Positions 17,016-26,245 of a stretch of 45,116 bases of DNA are shown here, piece by piece. The position numbers and the translations under genes were made by a program. Location: assembly GCA_047626155.1 (NCBI GenBank), contig JBLHRR010000027.1, positions 1 through 45,116 of the forward strand, in the 5' to 3' direction. Numbering within the stretch: the stretch's first letter is position 1; each line of letters opens with the position of its first letter. This DNA is from CALGLS01 sp047626155. GTDB lineage: Bacteria > Bacteroidota > Bacteroidia > Chitinophagales > Saprospiraceae. Below the pieces are notes generated by a model. That model was not told the origin of the DNA, did not search any database, and saw nothing but the letters and a program-made list of their open reading frames with translations.

Positions 17016-20000
17016 GTGAAAAGGTTACTTTTTTACTTCCTATTCTGTGGAATCTTCTTTCCCCTTTCTACCTCCGCTCAATCTTCCATTTATCAAGATG
17101 CAAAAGAATTAGCAGTGCTTTTCAAAGAAACCCCTGCGCCCATTTTGGATTTTAAGGGATTAAGGTCGGGGACAGATTCTGCTATTCAAGGTCAGTACGC
17201 TTACCATTTAAAAAAAGACGGAGGTACCATTAATTCTTTTAAAAATACCTTTAACAAGCCTCCGAGATATCCATTGGAATCATTTGGCAGATATGAGCTA
17301 AAGATGAATGCCTACTTCGGTAACATCGCAGATCAAAAAGCAATGCTTGACTTTGAATGGGACGCCCTTTCCATTTCTTTTCAGGATTCTACTTTTGTTA
17401 TAAAGGACAGTTTATTGGCTGGTGTTGAAATTGTTTTCTCACCCGATACCTTAATGATTTTTTCCATTTATGTTATGGAGGAAGAAAATCTGGACGGCTC
17501 CGCATTTGATTCACCCATCCCCCCTTACCAGCTCAAACAAGTCCTATCTTTTACAGCTCCCATGCATTACAAAAAGATGACCAACATACTCCGGGCACAT
17601 GCTGATTTTCGCGATATAGAAGACAATAATGAAGGTAATATTTATACGAATATAAAACAGAAGTATCGAACCAATCCTTTTTTCAATGATTTAATCCGAC
17701 GCAAGGATATTGCTTTCCCCAACACACCTAAATTTGTTTCCAGCCTCGGGAAGTCCACCGATTATTTTCCTGATTTCTTTCGAAAAAATTATGAATGGCA
17801 TGAGCTACTTTATGGCGATTCCATTTTACAATTGCAAAAACAGGTTTCCTATCAGGATGTAGTCAGCAATTATCGAACGCCTATTGTTACTTCTCAAAAT
17901 GAATTGATCGATGCGAATAACCGCATTAATAATAAAAATAAAAACAGAAATGTACTGGATGCTAAAACCGTAGCTGTTGGTTTATCCGACTTTATTGCGG
18001 AACGGGCCCAAGAGGAATTGAACCTTACATTTTTCAATCGTTTTAGAAAAAATTTGGAACAGGATTCTGAACTGACCGTTTTATTTCCAAACACTAAAAA
18101 ATTATTATATCAATTTGAAATTTCTAATTATAAAACACTGCTCTCCAATGCTCGAGAATCTTTTACGATAGACTTGGACAACCTGGGCTTAAATTTTCCA
18201 GCCGTTTTAGAACTTGACAAATACAAAAAATTATACAACTCTCCCGAAGTGTATAACCTCGCGTTGATATACTCCATTGCCAATCTTGCTTATCGAGAAG
18301 TACCCGTAGAAACTATTCTAATCTCTACTTTCCAAAAACTACAGGATCGACAAAGGCAATTGGATAAAAGCATCAACCTAACTCTGGCTGAAGCTATTTT
18401 AAATCCTTTGCCGCCTTCAGAAAAAGCGTCTAAAAAGAAGGAATCTTTTACCCCTTCCATCAGCAGAGGTAGTGAACTATCTTTGTTAGAAAACTACATT
18501 AAAGAATATCTGTGGGAGGTAGGTAAAAGCAAAAATTCTATTTTAGAAAGCACTCAAATGCTTGGTCTGGAATTAGAAAATGAACGCTATGAATTTATGT
18601 TTTCTGTAGATGCAAAACAACTCTCTGATACCAAAGACAGATATGGCGCTCAATTGAAGAATATTTGGAATACCAATCGAAATAATCTTCAACAAGGAGG
18701 ACTTCCCAAATATTTCAATAACCGGTCTATTATTTATAACAACCAATCTCATCCCGAAGCGCAGTATCTTGATTTTTACAGAAAGACCGTTTTCGCCAAT
18801 CTCAAAGGAAAAGAATATTACGGCTACCTCTTAGAGGATGCCGATAAAAACATGGAAGATTACGCCCTTCATTTCAAAAATTCTCCAGAAGAGGAAAAGG
18901 AAATTCTCGCCAGAGGAATAGCGGGTAGTCGCAATCTTTTGAATGAAGAATTCGAAGAGGTACTTTCTCTCAAATTGGAAGAATTAAAATTGCTATCAAC
19001 CGAAGTTCGAGAAATCAAAACAGACTTATTACAATTCGATTTGAAGAATCAGACCTGGGCAAAACAGGTAGGCGCTTTTGGGAAAAAAACAGCTTTATTA
19101 AACGCGAGTATTTCTGAAGAAATTGATTTTTGGCAAAACGTCATCAATCAAAATAGCAGTGATCACCAAATAGCAGCGCTGTCTTATTTAAGAGCTATTT
19201 TGGAGTCTGATATTAATATAAATACCTTTTTGGAAATTTATAATAAAATATTTGTAGAGGAAGGCGATGAATTAATTCAGGTTGCGGAGATGCCTACTTC
19301 CAATTCCGCCTGGGCTGCTATGGAGTCCGATGAGACCTCGGATTGGGGAATCTATTATAAATTACTTGGTCTCAATAAAGGCCAGGATCCTGAATTTACC
19401 CAAGCCTTGAAATTGGCTAACGAAACCATAGATTCCATTCAGATCAATTTTGAACAAAAAATTATGCAATTGGTCTCTGCTCAAAATAACACCCTCATTG
19501 ATCCTTCCTTATATGATCGAAAATTAGCCGCTACTTTATATATCTCGCAGGAGCAAAAAGAGAAGAGACAAGCCAAACTAGTTAAGCTACGATTTGGGAA
19601 AGAACGAACAGCAATTGAGGAGGGCCTACAGACAAAAAAAGAAACGGATGTGGGATACTTGGAACTATTAAGCCAACTGGAAAAAACGGAAGCTGAGTTG
19701 GACCGACTAGATTCTCTCACCGAAGAAAGAGACCTGACTCCAGAGGAAACCACTGCCTATGATCTCTTAGTAACAACGTATACAGATCTGGAGATGGATC
19801 AAGAAGTTATAGAACAGCGCTTTGAAGATGAGCGGTCTCAGCTACTTCAAGAATTATCTGCTGAACAGCAAAGCCAAATCACTGTTATTGAAGTTGCCGC
19901 AAGTACAGAAGTTATCTATGCTCCTCGTTCTCCGGCCCCAGAAGTCGCTACTGTTCCGCTCAAAGATTTATATAACTTTTCCGAAAATAAATACCTCCAA

Positions 20001-21587
20001 CAATATAAAGAACAAAAAGAGCGAGAGAAAAATATAGACAACTCCAACTTCGCTTTCCTGGACTCACTCGATGCAAGACTAAAAATAGAAACGGAACAAT
20101 GGAAAACCTTATTCGAAAAACGGCGACAGATTGAACGGCATTTAAACACGCTTGAAAACGATTATTGCAAGAACCTTATTGACGCAAAAACAAACGCCAA
20201 AAACCTCGCGAAGGGTTTAGAAATGGCTACTCATCTCCTCTTCGCTTTCAGAGATTATGAAAAGAATGACGCACAACCTTTTTACACCGATACTTCACGA
20301 ATCGTTCTGACCACCAACAATGTAGATTCGCTCACGGGATACATTATGGGCACCAGTACGCTGGATACTTTCCAGATCAATAAAAAAACAATCGTCGAAA
20401 CTAAAAAAGAGAAAAACATCGCCCGATGGATTACCCGAAAGGAATTTGATAAGTTGCAGTCAAACGAGCTAGAGTGGAATATTTTTCTGGGCTTGCTATA
20501 TCAGCGCCTACGTTCTGTAGAGGATGCTCCTAATTTTTCGACCGAAGGAATTGCGCTGCTGGTTACCAAATTTTTGGGCATTACCAATGACATGGAAATC
20601 AACCGAACAAACCTGCGCATCAAAAAGGCGACCACTCCTGATCGCGTTTCATTTAAGGACTACTACCCTTTCATTCGTTCTACGGTTGATCTTTTTAACA
20701 TTGTAATTACAACGGAAAGTTATAAAGCCAAGACCACCACTACGACTAAGGATGGTCTGATCGAAAACGCCATCACAGCACGGTCGCTTTCTGATCGGGA
20801 TTCTTCTTTACAACTGATTCCTCAAATATCCAATCAGGCCCTATCCCTCTACGAAAATATCTATGCGCAAAACTACGGCAACGCCATTCTAAACGCAATG
20901 GAGTTATTGAAGACCATGTCTTCTCAAAAACTCAGCAATAAGGAAAAACGAAAATCAGAAAGAGCGGTCAATGCTGTTTTGACCTATGGCACCTTTATGG
21001 CCAATATGATCAACGCCCAAACTTCGGATCAGGTGAAAACCATTTTGAAATCGGTCACCTTACCTCCGGGAAGCTCACGCATCAAAAGAGAAACGACTAG
21101 CAGTTTTACCATCAATTCTTATCTCGGTGCCGCCGTGGCAAGGGACGTTCTAGTGGATGCACCTACTGGCATTAATCAATCCGCATTTGGTGCCGCCATG
21201 TCCGTACCGATTGGCTTTACCTACAGTATTAGTCCGAACTGGATAAAGAACAATAGTTCCATCAGTTTGTTTGTTCCGCTGCTGGATTTAGGAGCCATTA
21301 CGGCTTACCGCCAAAATCCTAAAAATGACAATTACTCCATAGATAATTTACCAGAATTCAATTGGGAAAATTTATTTGCTCCTGGCCTTTTCGCAGTTTA
21401 TAATTTTGCTAACAGTCCTTTTTCTTTGGGCGTCGGAGGTCAGTATGGTCCTCAGTTACGAAAGATTCAACTAGAAAATGCTGATCCTGTTTTTGTAAAT
21501 TCCTTCCGCTTCCCTATGGCATTTTTTAATATCGATGTTCCATTCTTTAACTTACACACTGGCTCTCGTAAAATTATTGTTGAGTAA
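17016..21587 (+). CDS. Very large exported protein with coiled coil and putative C-terminal beta-barrel
   Basis: The protein has 1523 residues and I recognise no family. The start is GTG at 17016; no in-frame ATG lies between the upstream stop and a perfect signal peptide (residues 1-22, ending STSAQ), so this start is well supported. The long middle part is helical and charged. Residues about 840-1050 are strongly Glu/Lys/Gln-rich and heptad-like, with KTEAELDRLDSLTEERDLT, and predict coiled coil. From about residue 1363 the character changes to Gly/aromatic beta-strands (SSFTINSYLGAAVARDVL, SLFVPLLDLGAITAY, FSLGVGGQYGPQL), like an outer-membrane beta-barrel or beta-sandwich anchor. The likely picture is a surface or periplasmic fibre-like protein fixed by its C-terminus. 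The repeat protein gene at 21611 follows by 23 bases, suggesting a two-gene operon. Confidence 0.85.
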   Translation: MKRLLFYFLFCGIFFPLSTSAQSSIYQDAKELAVLFKETPAPILDFKGLRSGTDSAIQGQYAYHLKKDGGTINSFKNTFNKPPRYPLESFGRYELKMNAYFGNIADQKAMLDFEWDALSISFQDSTFVIKDSLLAGVEIVFSPDTLMIFSIYVMEEENLDGSAFDSPIPPYQLKQVLSFTAPMHYKKMTNILRAHADFRDIEDNNEGNIYTNIKQKYRTNPFFNDLIRRKDIAFPNTPKFVSSLGKSTDYFPDFFRKNYEWHELLYGDSILQLQKQVSYQDVVSNYRTPIVTSQNELIDANNRINNKNKNRNVLDAKTVAVGLSDFIAERAQEELNLTFFNRFRKNLEQDSELTVLFPNTKKLLYQFEISNYKTLLSNARESFTIDLDNLGLNFPAVLELDKYKKLYNSPEVYNLALIYSIANLAYREVPVETILISTFQKLQDRQRQLDKSINLTLAEAILNPLPPSEKASKKKESFTPSISRGSELSLLENYIKEYLWEVGKSKNSILESTQMLGLELENERYEFMFSVDAKQLSDTKDRYGAQLKNIWNTNRNNLQQGGLPKYFNNRSIIYNNQSHPEAQYLDFYRKTVFANLKGKEYYGYLLEDADKNMEDYALHFKNSPEEEKEILARGIAGSRNLLNEEFEEVLSLKLEELKLLSTEVREIKTDLLQFDLKNQTWAKQVGAFGKKTALLNASISEEIDFWQNVINQNSSDHQIAALSYLRAILESDININTFLEIYNKIFVEEGDELIQVAEMPTSNSAWAAMESDETSDWGIYYKLLGLNKGQDPEFTQALKLANETIDSIQINFEQKIMQLVSAQNNTLIDPSLYDRKLAATLYISQEQKEKRQAKLVKLRFGKERTAIEEGLQTKKETDVGYLELLSQLEKTEAELDRLDSLTEERDLTPEETTAYDLLVTTYTDLEMDQEVIEQRFEDERSQLLQELSAEQQSQITVIEVAASTEVIYAPRSPAPEVATVPLKDLYNFSENKYLQQYKEQKEREKNIDNSNFAFLDSLDARLKIETEQWKTLFEKRRQIERHLNTLENDYCKNLIDAKTNAKNLAKGLEMATHLLFAFRDYEKNDAQPFYTDTSRIVLTTNNVDSLTGYIMGTSTLDTFQINKKTIVETKKEKNIARWITRKEFDKLQSNELEWNIFLGLLYQRLRSVEDAPNFSTEGIALLVTKFLGITNDMEINRTNLRIKKATTPDRVSFKDYYPFIRSTVDLFNIVITTESYKAKTTTTTKDGLIENAITARSLSDRDSSLQLIPQISNQALSLYENIYAQNYGNAILNAMELLKTMSSQKLSNKEKRKSERAVNAVLTYGTFMANMINAQTSDQVKTILKSVTLPPGSSRIKRETTSSFTINSYLGAAVARDVLVDAPTGINQSAFGAAMSVPIGFTYSISPNWIKNNSSISLFVPLLDLGAITAYRQNPKNDNYSIDNLPEFNWENLFAPGLFAVYNFANSPFSLGVGGQYGPQLRKIQLENADPVFVNSFRFPMAFFNIDVPFFNLHTGSRKIIVE

Positions 21588-21610
21588 CTTTTAAACTTAT
21601 ACTTATACTC

Positions 21611-22330
21611 ATGTACCACTTAAATACTCTAACAACAAGTACACATCGCACGGCTCTAGACATCGAGCAAGAAGTAATTGCTAATCCAGTGCGGCACTAC
21701 ACGATAGAAGCTAGTTCTTTCGATCTGCCTGTTACGCACATTAAAGCATTGCTTCAAAAGAACTGTGGCATCTGTATCAAATCCACTGACCCTTTTCCAA
21801 AAACAACGTTGGCTGCATTTATCAATATCGGAAAAGAGCGCGTAAGCTTATTGGCTAAAGGATTTGAGGAAGCTGACTTATTGGCTCACCTGGAAAAAGG
21901 CGCCTCCATGCTTGTCTCAAAAAATGATGGCTTTGATCTTATGCAAATAGAAAAATTAATCAATCAGGGGAAAGAACGATGTTCTTTGATTGGATCGGAA
22001 TTATCTGAAGAACAACTTAGTAAGTTTTTGGATAAAGGTGCTTCGCTCTTGCTTAAAAAAGAAGATCTGACTCCCTTTGCGATTAGCCGTTTGGTTGTAC
22101 TTGGCCAAGGTCGGGTCAATATACAAAGTGCTGGTTTTTCTAATTTTCGGATTGACAAATTTCTAGCTGATAAAGCGACGATTACCATTGGGGAGGGCAA
22201 TAAATTACCTCGATTTAAGGTAGAACAAAAAGTAAAAGAATATAAGCAACAGATTCAGGTGAGTTCTGCGCATATTTCTAAAAAACAGTGGTTGAATAAA
22301 TTGGAAGGACTGGGAGCTGTGATTGTCTAG
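21611..22330 (+). CDS. Protein of about 44-residue tandem repeats, unknown function
   Basis: The protein has 239 residues, with no signal peptide or membrane segment, so it is probably cytoplasmic. Three repeats of 44-47 residues run at about 64-108, 109-152 and 153-199, with a half repeat at 36-62. The shared pattern is I..L...GK.RV.L...GF....L..FL.KGA.L.L, that is, helix-strand-helix-strand. Two neighbouring units share GKER(V/C)SL, and the pair LEKGAS/LDKGAS recurs. A Lys-rich helical tail (200-239) ends in GAVIV. I know no named family for it. It sits 23 bases after the 1523-residue protein gene and probably shares its transcript. The tail converges on the small membrane gene at 22447. 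Confidence 0.82.
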   Translation: MYHLNTLTTSTHRTALDIEQEVIANPVRHYTIEASSFDLPVTHIKALLQKNCGICIKSTDPFPKTTLAAFINIGKERVSLLAKGFEEADLLAHLEKGASMLVSKNDGFDLMQIEKLINQGKERCSLIGSELSEEQLSKFLDKGASLLLKKEDLTPFAISRLVVLGQGRVNIQSAGFSNFRIDKFLADKATITIGEGNKLPRFKVEQKVKEYKQQIQVSSAHISKKQWLNKLEGLGAVIV

Positions 22331-22446
22331 GGGAAGGGGGGCTTTGACAAATATGTAGACATGCTGTTATTCCTCTCGCGCACCCTTAAATCCCTAAAGG
22401 GAAATCGGCCCGCACCTAGAGAGAATCACTAGACCGAGCTTAAGGA

Positions 22447-22728
22447 TCACTCGTTTTCACTCAAATATTTCTTCTCCGTCAATGACCACACCGTTTGTCC
22501 CCAAAGATATCCAAAGACAGCAAACATCAGTAGCATGAAACTCAGACGTGAAAGGTACTCCATAGTAAACAATAGTCCTACATCCCAGCCATTGCGTTGT
22601 AAATACATCATTGTAGAAATAACAAACCCAGACATTAAGCCCCAACGTAATACCCCTACCATCCATACAAAGTGACCTTTCCCTTTTGCGCGAGTGCGCT
22701 CCCAACGTTCTTTTTGGCCTTGATTCAT
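22447..22728 (-). CDS. Small two-helix membrane protein
   Basis: The protein has 93 residues. A basic start (MNQGQKERWERTRAKGKGHF) is followed by two hydrophobic helices at about 21-41 and 53-76 and a short charged tail. The WExTRxKGKxxF...GVLxWG pattern recalls small uncharacterised membrane proteins seen in Firmicutes and Bacteroidota; I cannot name the family. It precedes no obvious partner: the ScpA gene lies upstream on the same strand, about 120 bases away with a repeat element in between. A second overlapping minus-strand frame (22457-22705) is a shadow. Confidence 0.72.
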   Translation of the reverse strand: MNQGQKERWERTRAKGKGHFVWMVGVLRWGLMSGFVISTMMYLQRNGWDVGLLFTMEYLSRLSFMLLMFAVFGYLWGQTVWSLTEKKYLSENE

Positions 22729-22772
22729 ATTTTTTTATTAGTGAGAAATTTAATTTGAAGATAACTGGAAAG

Positions 22773-22815
22773 TTGGCGTTCTGTCAATTTTTTTTTACTG
22801 CAAAGATTCGCAACG
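22773..22815 (+). repeat. TTGGC palindromic repeat element, single end
   Basis: It starts with a small hairpin (TTGGC-GTTCT-GTCAA), then a T-run, then ACTGCAAAGATTCGCAACG. Nearly the same arrangement occurs on the minus strand at 34574-34524 (hairpin, T-run, ACCGCAAAG, then a CG-rich tail), and a degenerate form at 34455. It lies between the small membrane gene and scpA. Confidence 0.6.
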
Positions 22816-22850
22816 TTAAATTAAAGTCAGTAAAAGAATCTATAGAACTT

Positions 22851-23669
22851 TTACTCTTCCGAATCTTCACTAGCAGAGTCTGCAATTGATACTCTTTCCT
22901 CTTCTGGAATATCATTCTGACCATCACTCATTTCCAGCCAGAAGTTGTTAACTCCTTCTCCGTTGACCGCTTTTATCTTTTGCATATTCAACAGTTCCAA
23001 CATAGACAGGAAGGTAATGATGGCATGTACCCGGTCTTCACAAGCCATGAAAATATCTGTAAAATCCGTCTTCTCTCCCCACTTTAATTTCGATAAAATA
23101 TAAACCTGCTGACCAGCTACGGTGTGGTTGTAAACGTAAACCTGATGTATCTGCTGCTTCTTCTTATCTTCTAAGCGTTCCAGTACATTTTTATAGGCCT
23201 TCATCAACTTAAACAAGGTCAAGGACTCCAATTCAACATCAACCAAGGCTTTTTCAGCAATGGTTTTTATCTCCTCCATATTGTAGCCTTTCTCCACACG
23301 TAGGCCACGATCTTCTTCCAATTGGCGCATCTCATCCAGCACAGACTTATATCGTTTGTACTCTAGAAGGCGCTGCACCAATTCATCACGAGGGTCAATT
23401 TCATTCCCCTCTTCATCGATGATTTCGCGTGGAATCAACATCTTAGCTTTGATCCGCATCAGCGAAGCTGCTACCAGGATAAATTCCGAAGCCAGATCAA
23501 TGTTCAAAGCCTCCATCGCTCGGATGTATTCCAAAAATTCAACAGTAATGGTGGCTATCGGAATGTCATAGATGTCCAACTCATCCCGTTCAATAAAGAA
23601 CAACAATAAGTCGAAAGGTCCCTTAAACTGGGGGAGTTGTATCGTAAAAGTTCCAGTAGTTGCAGTCAT
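22851..23669 (-). CDS. scpA: Segregation and condensation protein A
   Basis: The ATG at 23669 gives 272 residues starting MTATTGTFTIQLPQFKGPFD, the classical ScpA entry. The frame is open further upstream to 23765, but those 32 residues are atypical and Cys/Arg-rich. Family signs are GPFDLLLFFIERDELDIYDI, LASEFILVAASLMRIKAKML and LVQRLLEYKRYK. A C-terminal winged-helix region at about 180-250 has the VHAIITFLSMLELLN pattern. ScpA is the kleisin that bridges the heads of the SMC dimer, with ScpB, in chromosome compaction and segregation. No scpB is seen nearby. It is divergent from the RsmI-like gene across a 243-base gap. Confidence 0.95.
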   Translation of the reverse strand: MTATTGTFTIQLPQFKGPFDLLLFFIERDELDIYDIPIATITVEFLEYIRAMEALNIDLASEFILVAASLMRIKAKMLIPREIIDEEGNEIDPRDELVQRLLEYKRYKSVLDEMRQLEEDRGLRVEKGYNMEEIKTIAEKALVDVELESLTLFKLMKAYKNVLERLEDKKKQQIHQVYVYNHTVAGQQVYILSKLKWGEKTDFTDIFMACEDRVHAIITFLSMLELLNMQKIKAVNGEGVNNFWLEMSDGQNDIPEEERVSIADSASEDSEE

Positions 23670-23785
23670 GCGGCAGCGGCAGTGTTGATTTTTACCATTT
23701 GCAAATGTACGGATTTGAGGGGAGAATTGTACTTTAAATGTGGAAGATGTTTTAAGTTCAGACACTACCTCAAGAGCAAAGCAAC

Positions 23786-23846
23786 CTCAATTTCAATTCC
23801 CTTAATTACGCGGATTGAACGTACTGAAATTACGCTTGAAATTGAG
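23786..23846. repeat. Perfect 11-bp inverted repeat between scpA and the RsmI-like gene
   Basis: CTCAATTTCAA (23786-23796) and TTGAAATTGAG (23836-23846) are exact reverse complements, 39 bases apart. ATTACGC occurs as a direct repeat between the arms. The pair lies in the divergent promoter region and may be a regulator site or a DNA cruciform; function is unknown. Confidence 0.5.
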
Positions 23847-23912
23847 CTTGGAGTTGAAAAAAGATTACCTTGCACTTCTATTATAAAAAAATAATCTTAG
23901 ACAAATATTCAC

Positions 23913-24617
23913 ATGAAAGGAAAACTATATCTCATCCCCACTCCGCTAGGCGAAGGCGCCACCCATGTCATTCCACCATATGTCATAGAGCAGATGCATA
24001 AGCTGAATTACATCATTGCGGAGCGAGGGAAAACAGTACGGGCTTTTATGAAGTCGACTAATCCCGTCAAACCTTTTAATGAGATTAAGTTTTTTGAGTT
24101 GAATAAATTTACGGATAAGCACGATCTTCCTTCTTTTGTTAAACCCTTGGAAGAAGGTCATGATGTGGGTTTGCTATCTGAGGCAGGTTGTCCAGGTGTG
24201 GCTGATCCGGGGGCAGTGATTGTGAGGATGGCCCACCGAAAGGGCATTGAAGTGGTTCCTTTCGTAGGACCTTCCTCTATTCTATTGGCTCTTATGGGTT
24301 CTGGAATGAATGGTCAGTCCTTTTGTTTTCACGGCTACATTCCTCAGAAAAAGCCAGCGATCAGCAAGACGCTTTCTAAATTGGAACAAATGGCCATCCG
24401 CCATAAGCAAGCACAGATTTTCATAGAAACGCCGTATCGGAATAATCCTCTTTTTCAAGAGGCCATCAAAGAGCTTGCGCCTACCACTAAGTTCTGTGTC
24501 GCTACGAATCTAACATTAGAATCACAATCGGTGGTTACCAAAACTATAGCGGAATGGAAAAAGAATGAGCTACCGGATCTTCATAAGAAACCAACGGTGT
24601 TTTTGATTGGGCATTAA
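23913..24617 (+). CDS. RsmI-like SAM-dependent methyltransferase (tetrapyrrole methylase fold)
   Basis: The protein has 234 residues. It opens with MKGKLYLIPTPLGE, the first strand of the tetrapyrrole-methylase fold. DVGLLSEAGCPGVADPGA carries the glycine-rich SAM site, and FVGPSSILLALMGSGMNGQSFCFHGYIP is typical of RsmI, which 2'-O-methylates C1402 of 16S rRNA. The protein is about 50 residues shorter than E. coli RsmI (286) because the C-terminal domain is absent. This matches the short RsmI-like paralogue of Bacteroidota, so the exact RNA target is uncertain. It ends in an exceptionally long palindromic terminator shared with the convergent thioredoxin-fold gene. Confidence 0.9.
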   Translation: MKGKLYLIPTPLGEGATHVIPPYVIEQMHKLNYIIAERGKTVRAFMKSTNPVKPFNEIKFFELNKFTDKHDLPSFVKPLEEGHDVGLLSEAGCPGVADPGAVIVRMAHRKGIEVVPFVGPSSILLALMGSGMNGQSFCFHGYIPQKKPAISKTLSKLEQMAIRHKQAQIFIETPYRNNPLFQEAIKELAPTTKFCVATNLTLESQSVVTKTIAEWKKNELPDLHKKPTVFLIGH

Positions 24618-24621
24618 AAAA

Positions 24622-24716
24622 TAAATCCCGATTTGGAAACGATTATGTAAATCAAAACGACCACAGGGAGAGTGATTTATATAATCGTTTCCACCAAAGA
24701 AATCGGGATTTAATTT
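24622..24716. terminator. Very long bipartite hairpin, bidirectional terminator
   Basis: The outer arms 24622-24634 and 24700-24712 pair perfectly over 13 bases. The inner arms 24635-24654 and 24673-24692 pair over 20 bases with one mismatch. An 18-base loop closes it, and a 7-base bulge (24693-24699) lies on the right side. A-runs before and T-runs after fit termination in both directions between the convergent genes. Confidence 0.85.
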
Positions 24717-24736
24717 TTGTGTAATACTATGCCTTG

Positions 24737-26245
24737 CTACTCCTCTCCCTCTTTTAATTTCTCTTTTTCTTCGCCTCCTTCTAATTCCTTCAAAAGCCCA
24801 TCCATCACCTCTGCTATTTGCTCCGCACCAATTCGATTCATCACAATTTTCTTATTCTCATCCAAGATATAAATCCTCGGAGTCGTCTCTACATGATAGA
24901 CTGTCATGAACTTCGTCTTAAAATAAGGGTCTACGGCATTGATCCATTCAGTAGCATTATTGTCTTTTAAAAACTTGGCCACCTTCGGCATGTCTTTATA
25001 TGTCTTCGTTGGGCAAGCGTAAATTTCGACGCCTTTGTCTTTATACTTTTCGTAAAATTCAACAAGCTTCGGTACTGCTTTTTTACAGGCGGGACAGTTG
25101 GGTTTCCAAAAAAACAAAACCGTGTAAGGTGATTTTACATCATGTAAGGGTATTGTTTCATTGACCTTGAAACGTTGGTGCTCACTCTCTTGATCTTTTA
25201 GTTTTAAAGTGCGTTCGATATCTAACCTTTTCATATCAATGTTCGGAGCCGTTTTACCGATGAGGGTGATCTTCGTTTTGTTAGCCGTCTTAATCGCTTT
25301 TTCCAATTGCTCTTCTGGCAAAAAGGGTGTTCTTCCTTTTTCACTATACTCCTCCACCATATGAACGTAGACTGCATCATGGCCCACCATTTTCATTTTA
25401 CCAAACTGATTAATGAATTTTATAAAATAAAAACGGAACATGCCAATGTCTGTCGCTACAATACCCAATACCTCATCTACTCCTTTCGTAATAGAATCTG
25501 GATGAGCGACCACCAATTTATCCATATAATAATTCACCATTCCATTAAAGGCTTTGGTCCTATAGAAAGCGGTGTCTTTTCTAATCAAGTCAAAATAATG
25601 ATCCCGGCGATAGAGAAACTGTTGTAAACCAATTTCTTTATCTGTTCCTTCAAATTTTGGAAATTCCGTTTTTTCCTGTGAACGTAAAATGGAAGCCGTC
25701 AAAGTTTTTGGATGTTTGTTCAGGACTTTCTTTTTGTAATTTTCTACCTGCACATTGATGTCATCTAGTTCATACTCCAAGTCAGTGCTTGATAATTTTG
25801 CTTCTTTTTTCTCTTTTACTATTTTGCCCAAACTATCAGCCAACGGGCGCAGATCACCAAGTAGTTTTATATAATCTGAAAAAAGCTGATTGTCTTCAGA
25901 GCCTTCAAAAGAAATCGTCTTATTCAAATCGGTAGCGTCTCCTTTAATCTTGAAGTTCTGATCCATTGCGTTTACCAAAAATTCCATCCCCCGGTTGTCT
26001 GGCGAAAGGACAAGGGCATACATTCCTGGATGAAGCGCTTCTTTCGATTCGTATACAAAATTTCCCTTCTTATTGGCCACCAGAGAATCCTTTACATACA
26101 ATTGATCGCCCAGGTAGTAAGCGAAGCGAAGTTGCTTTTCTTCATAGTTGTCCAAATCTATGACGACCTTTGAGCCTGATTGCGCTGCTGCGAAAAAAGT
26201 GATCACCAGGAAAGATAAAATTATCAGTAATTGCTTATTTTTCAT
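24737..26245 (-). CDS. Exported thioredoxin-fold protein (DUF4369/DUF5106 type)
   Basis: The protein has 502 residues with a signal peptide at 1-21 (LVITFFAAAQ). Residues 26-115 look like a DUF4369 beta-domain (QLRFAYYLGDQLYVKDSL). A helical DUF5106-like middle part runs to about 330. The C-terminal thioredoxin fold carries Cys384-Pro-Ala-Cys387 in FWKPNCPACKKAVPK and the cis-Pro region TTPRIYILDE. It is probably a periplasmic thiol-disulphide oxidoreductase of the TlpA/ResA style; substrates are unknown. The tail is Glu/Lys-rich. On the minus strand TATTTTTG (26257-26250) sits 4 bases before the ATG and fits a -7 box, suggesting a very short leader, but a good -33 element is not seen. Confidence 0.88.
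   Translation of the reverse strand: MKNKQLLIILSFLVITFFAAAQSGSKVVIDLDNYEEKQLRFAYYLGDQLYVKDSLVANKKGNFVYESKEALHPGMYALVLSPDNRGMEFLVNAMDQNFKIKGDATDLNKTISFEGSEDNQLFSDYIKLLGDLRPLADSLGKIVKEKKEAKLSSTDLEYELDDINVQVENYKKKVLNKHPKTLTASILRSQEKTEFPKFEGTDKEIGLQQFLYRRDHYFDLIRKDTAFYRTKAFNGMVNYYMDKLVVAHPDSITKGVDEVLGIVATDIGMFRFYFIKFINQFGKMKMVGHDAVYVHMVEEYSEKGRTPFLPEEQLEKAIKTANKTKITLIGKTAPNIDMKRLDIERTLKLKDQESEHQRFKVNETIPLHDVKSPYTVLFFWKPNCPACKKAVPKLVEFYEKYKDKGVEIYACPTKTYKDMPKVAKFLKDNNATEWINAVDPYFKTKFMTVYHVETTPRIYILDENKKIVMNRIGAEQIAEVMDGLLKELEGGEEKEKLKEGEE

Noticed and set aside
23670..23765. 32-residue N-terminal extension of ScpA
   Set aside because: It is Cys/Arg-rich and unlike the family; the ATG at 23669 directly precedes the conserved start.
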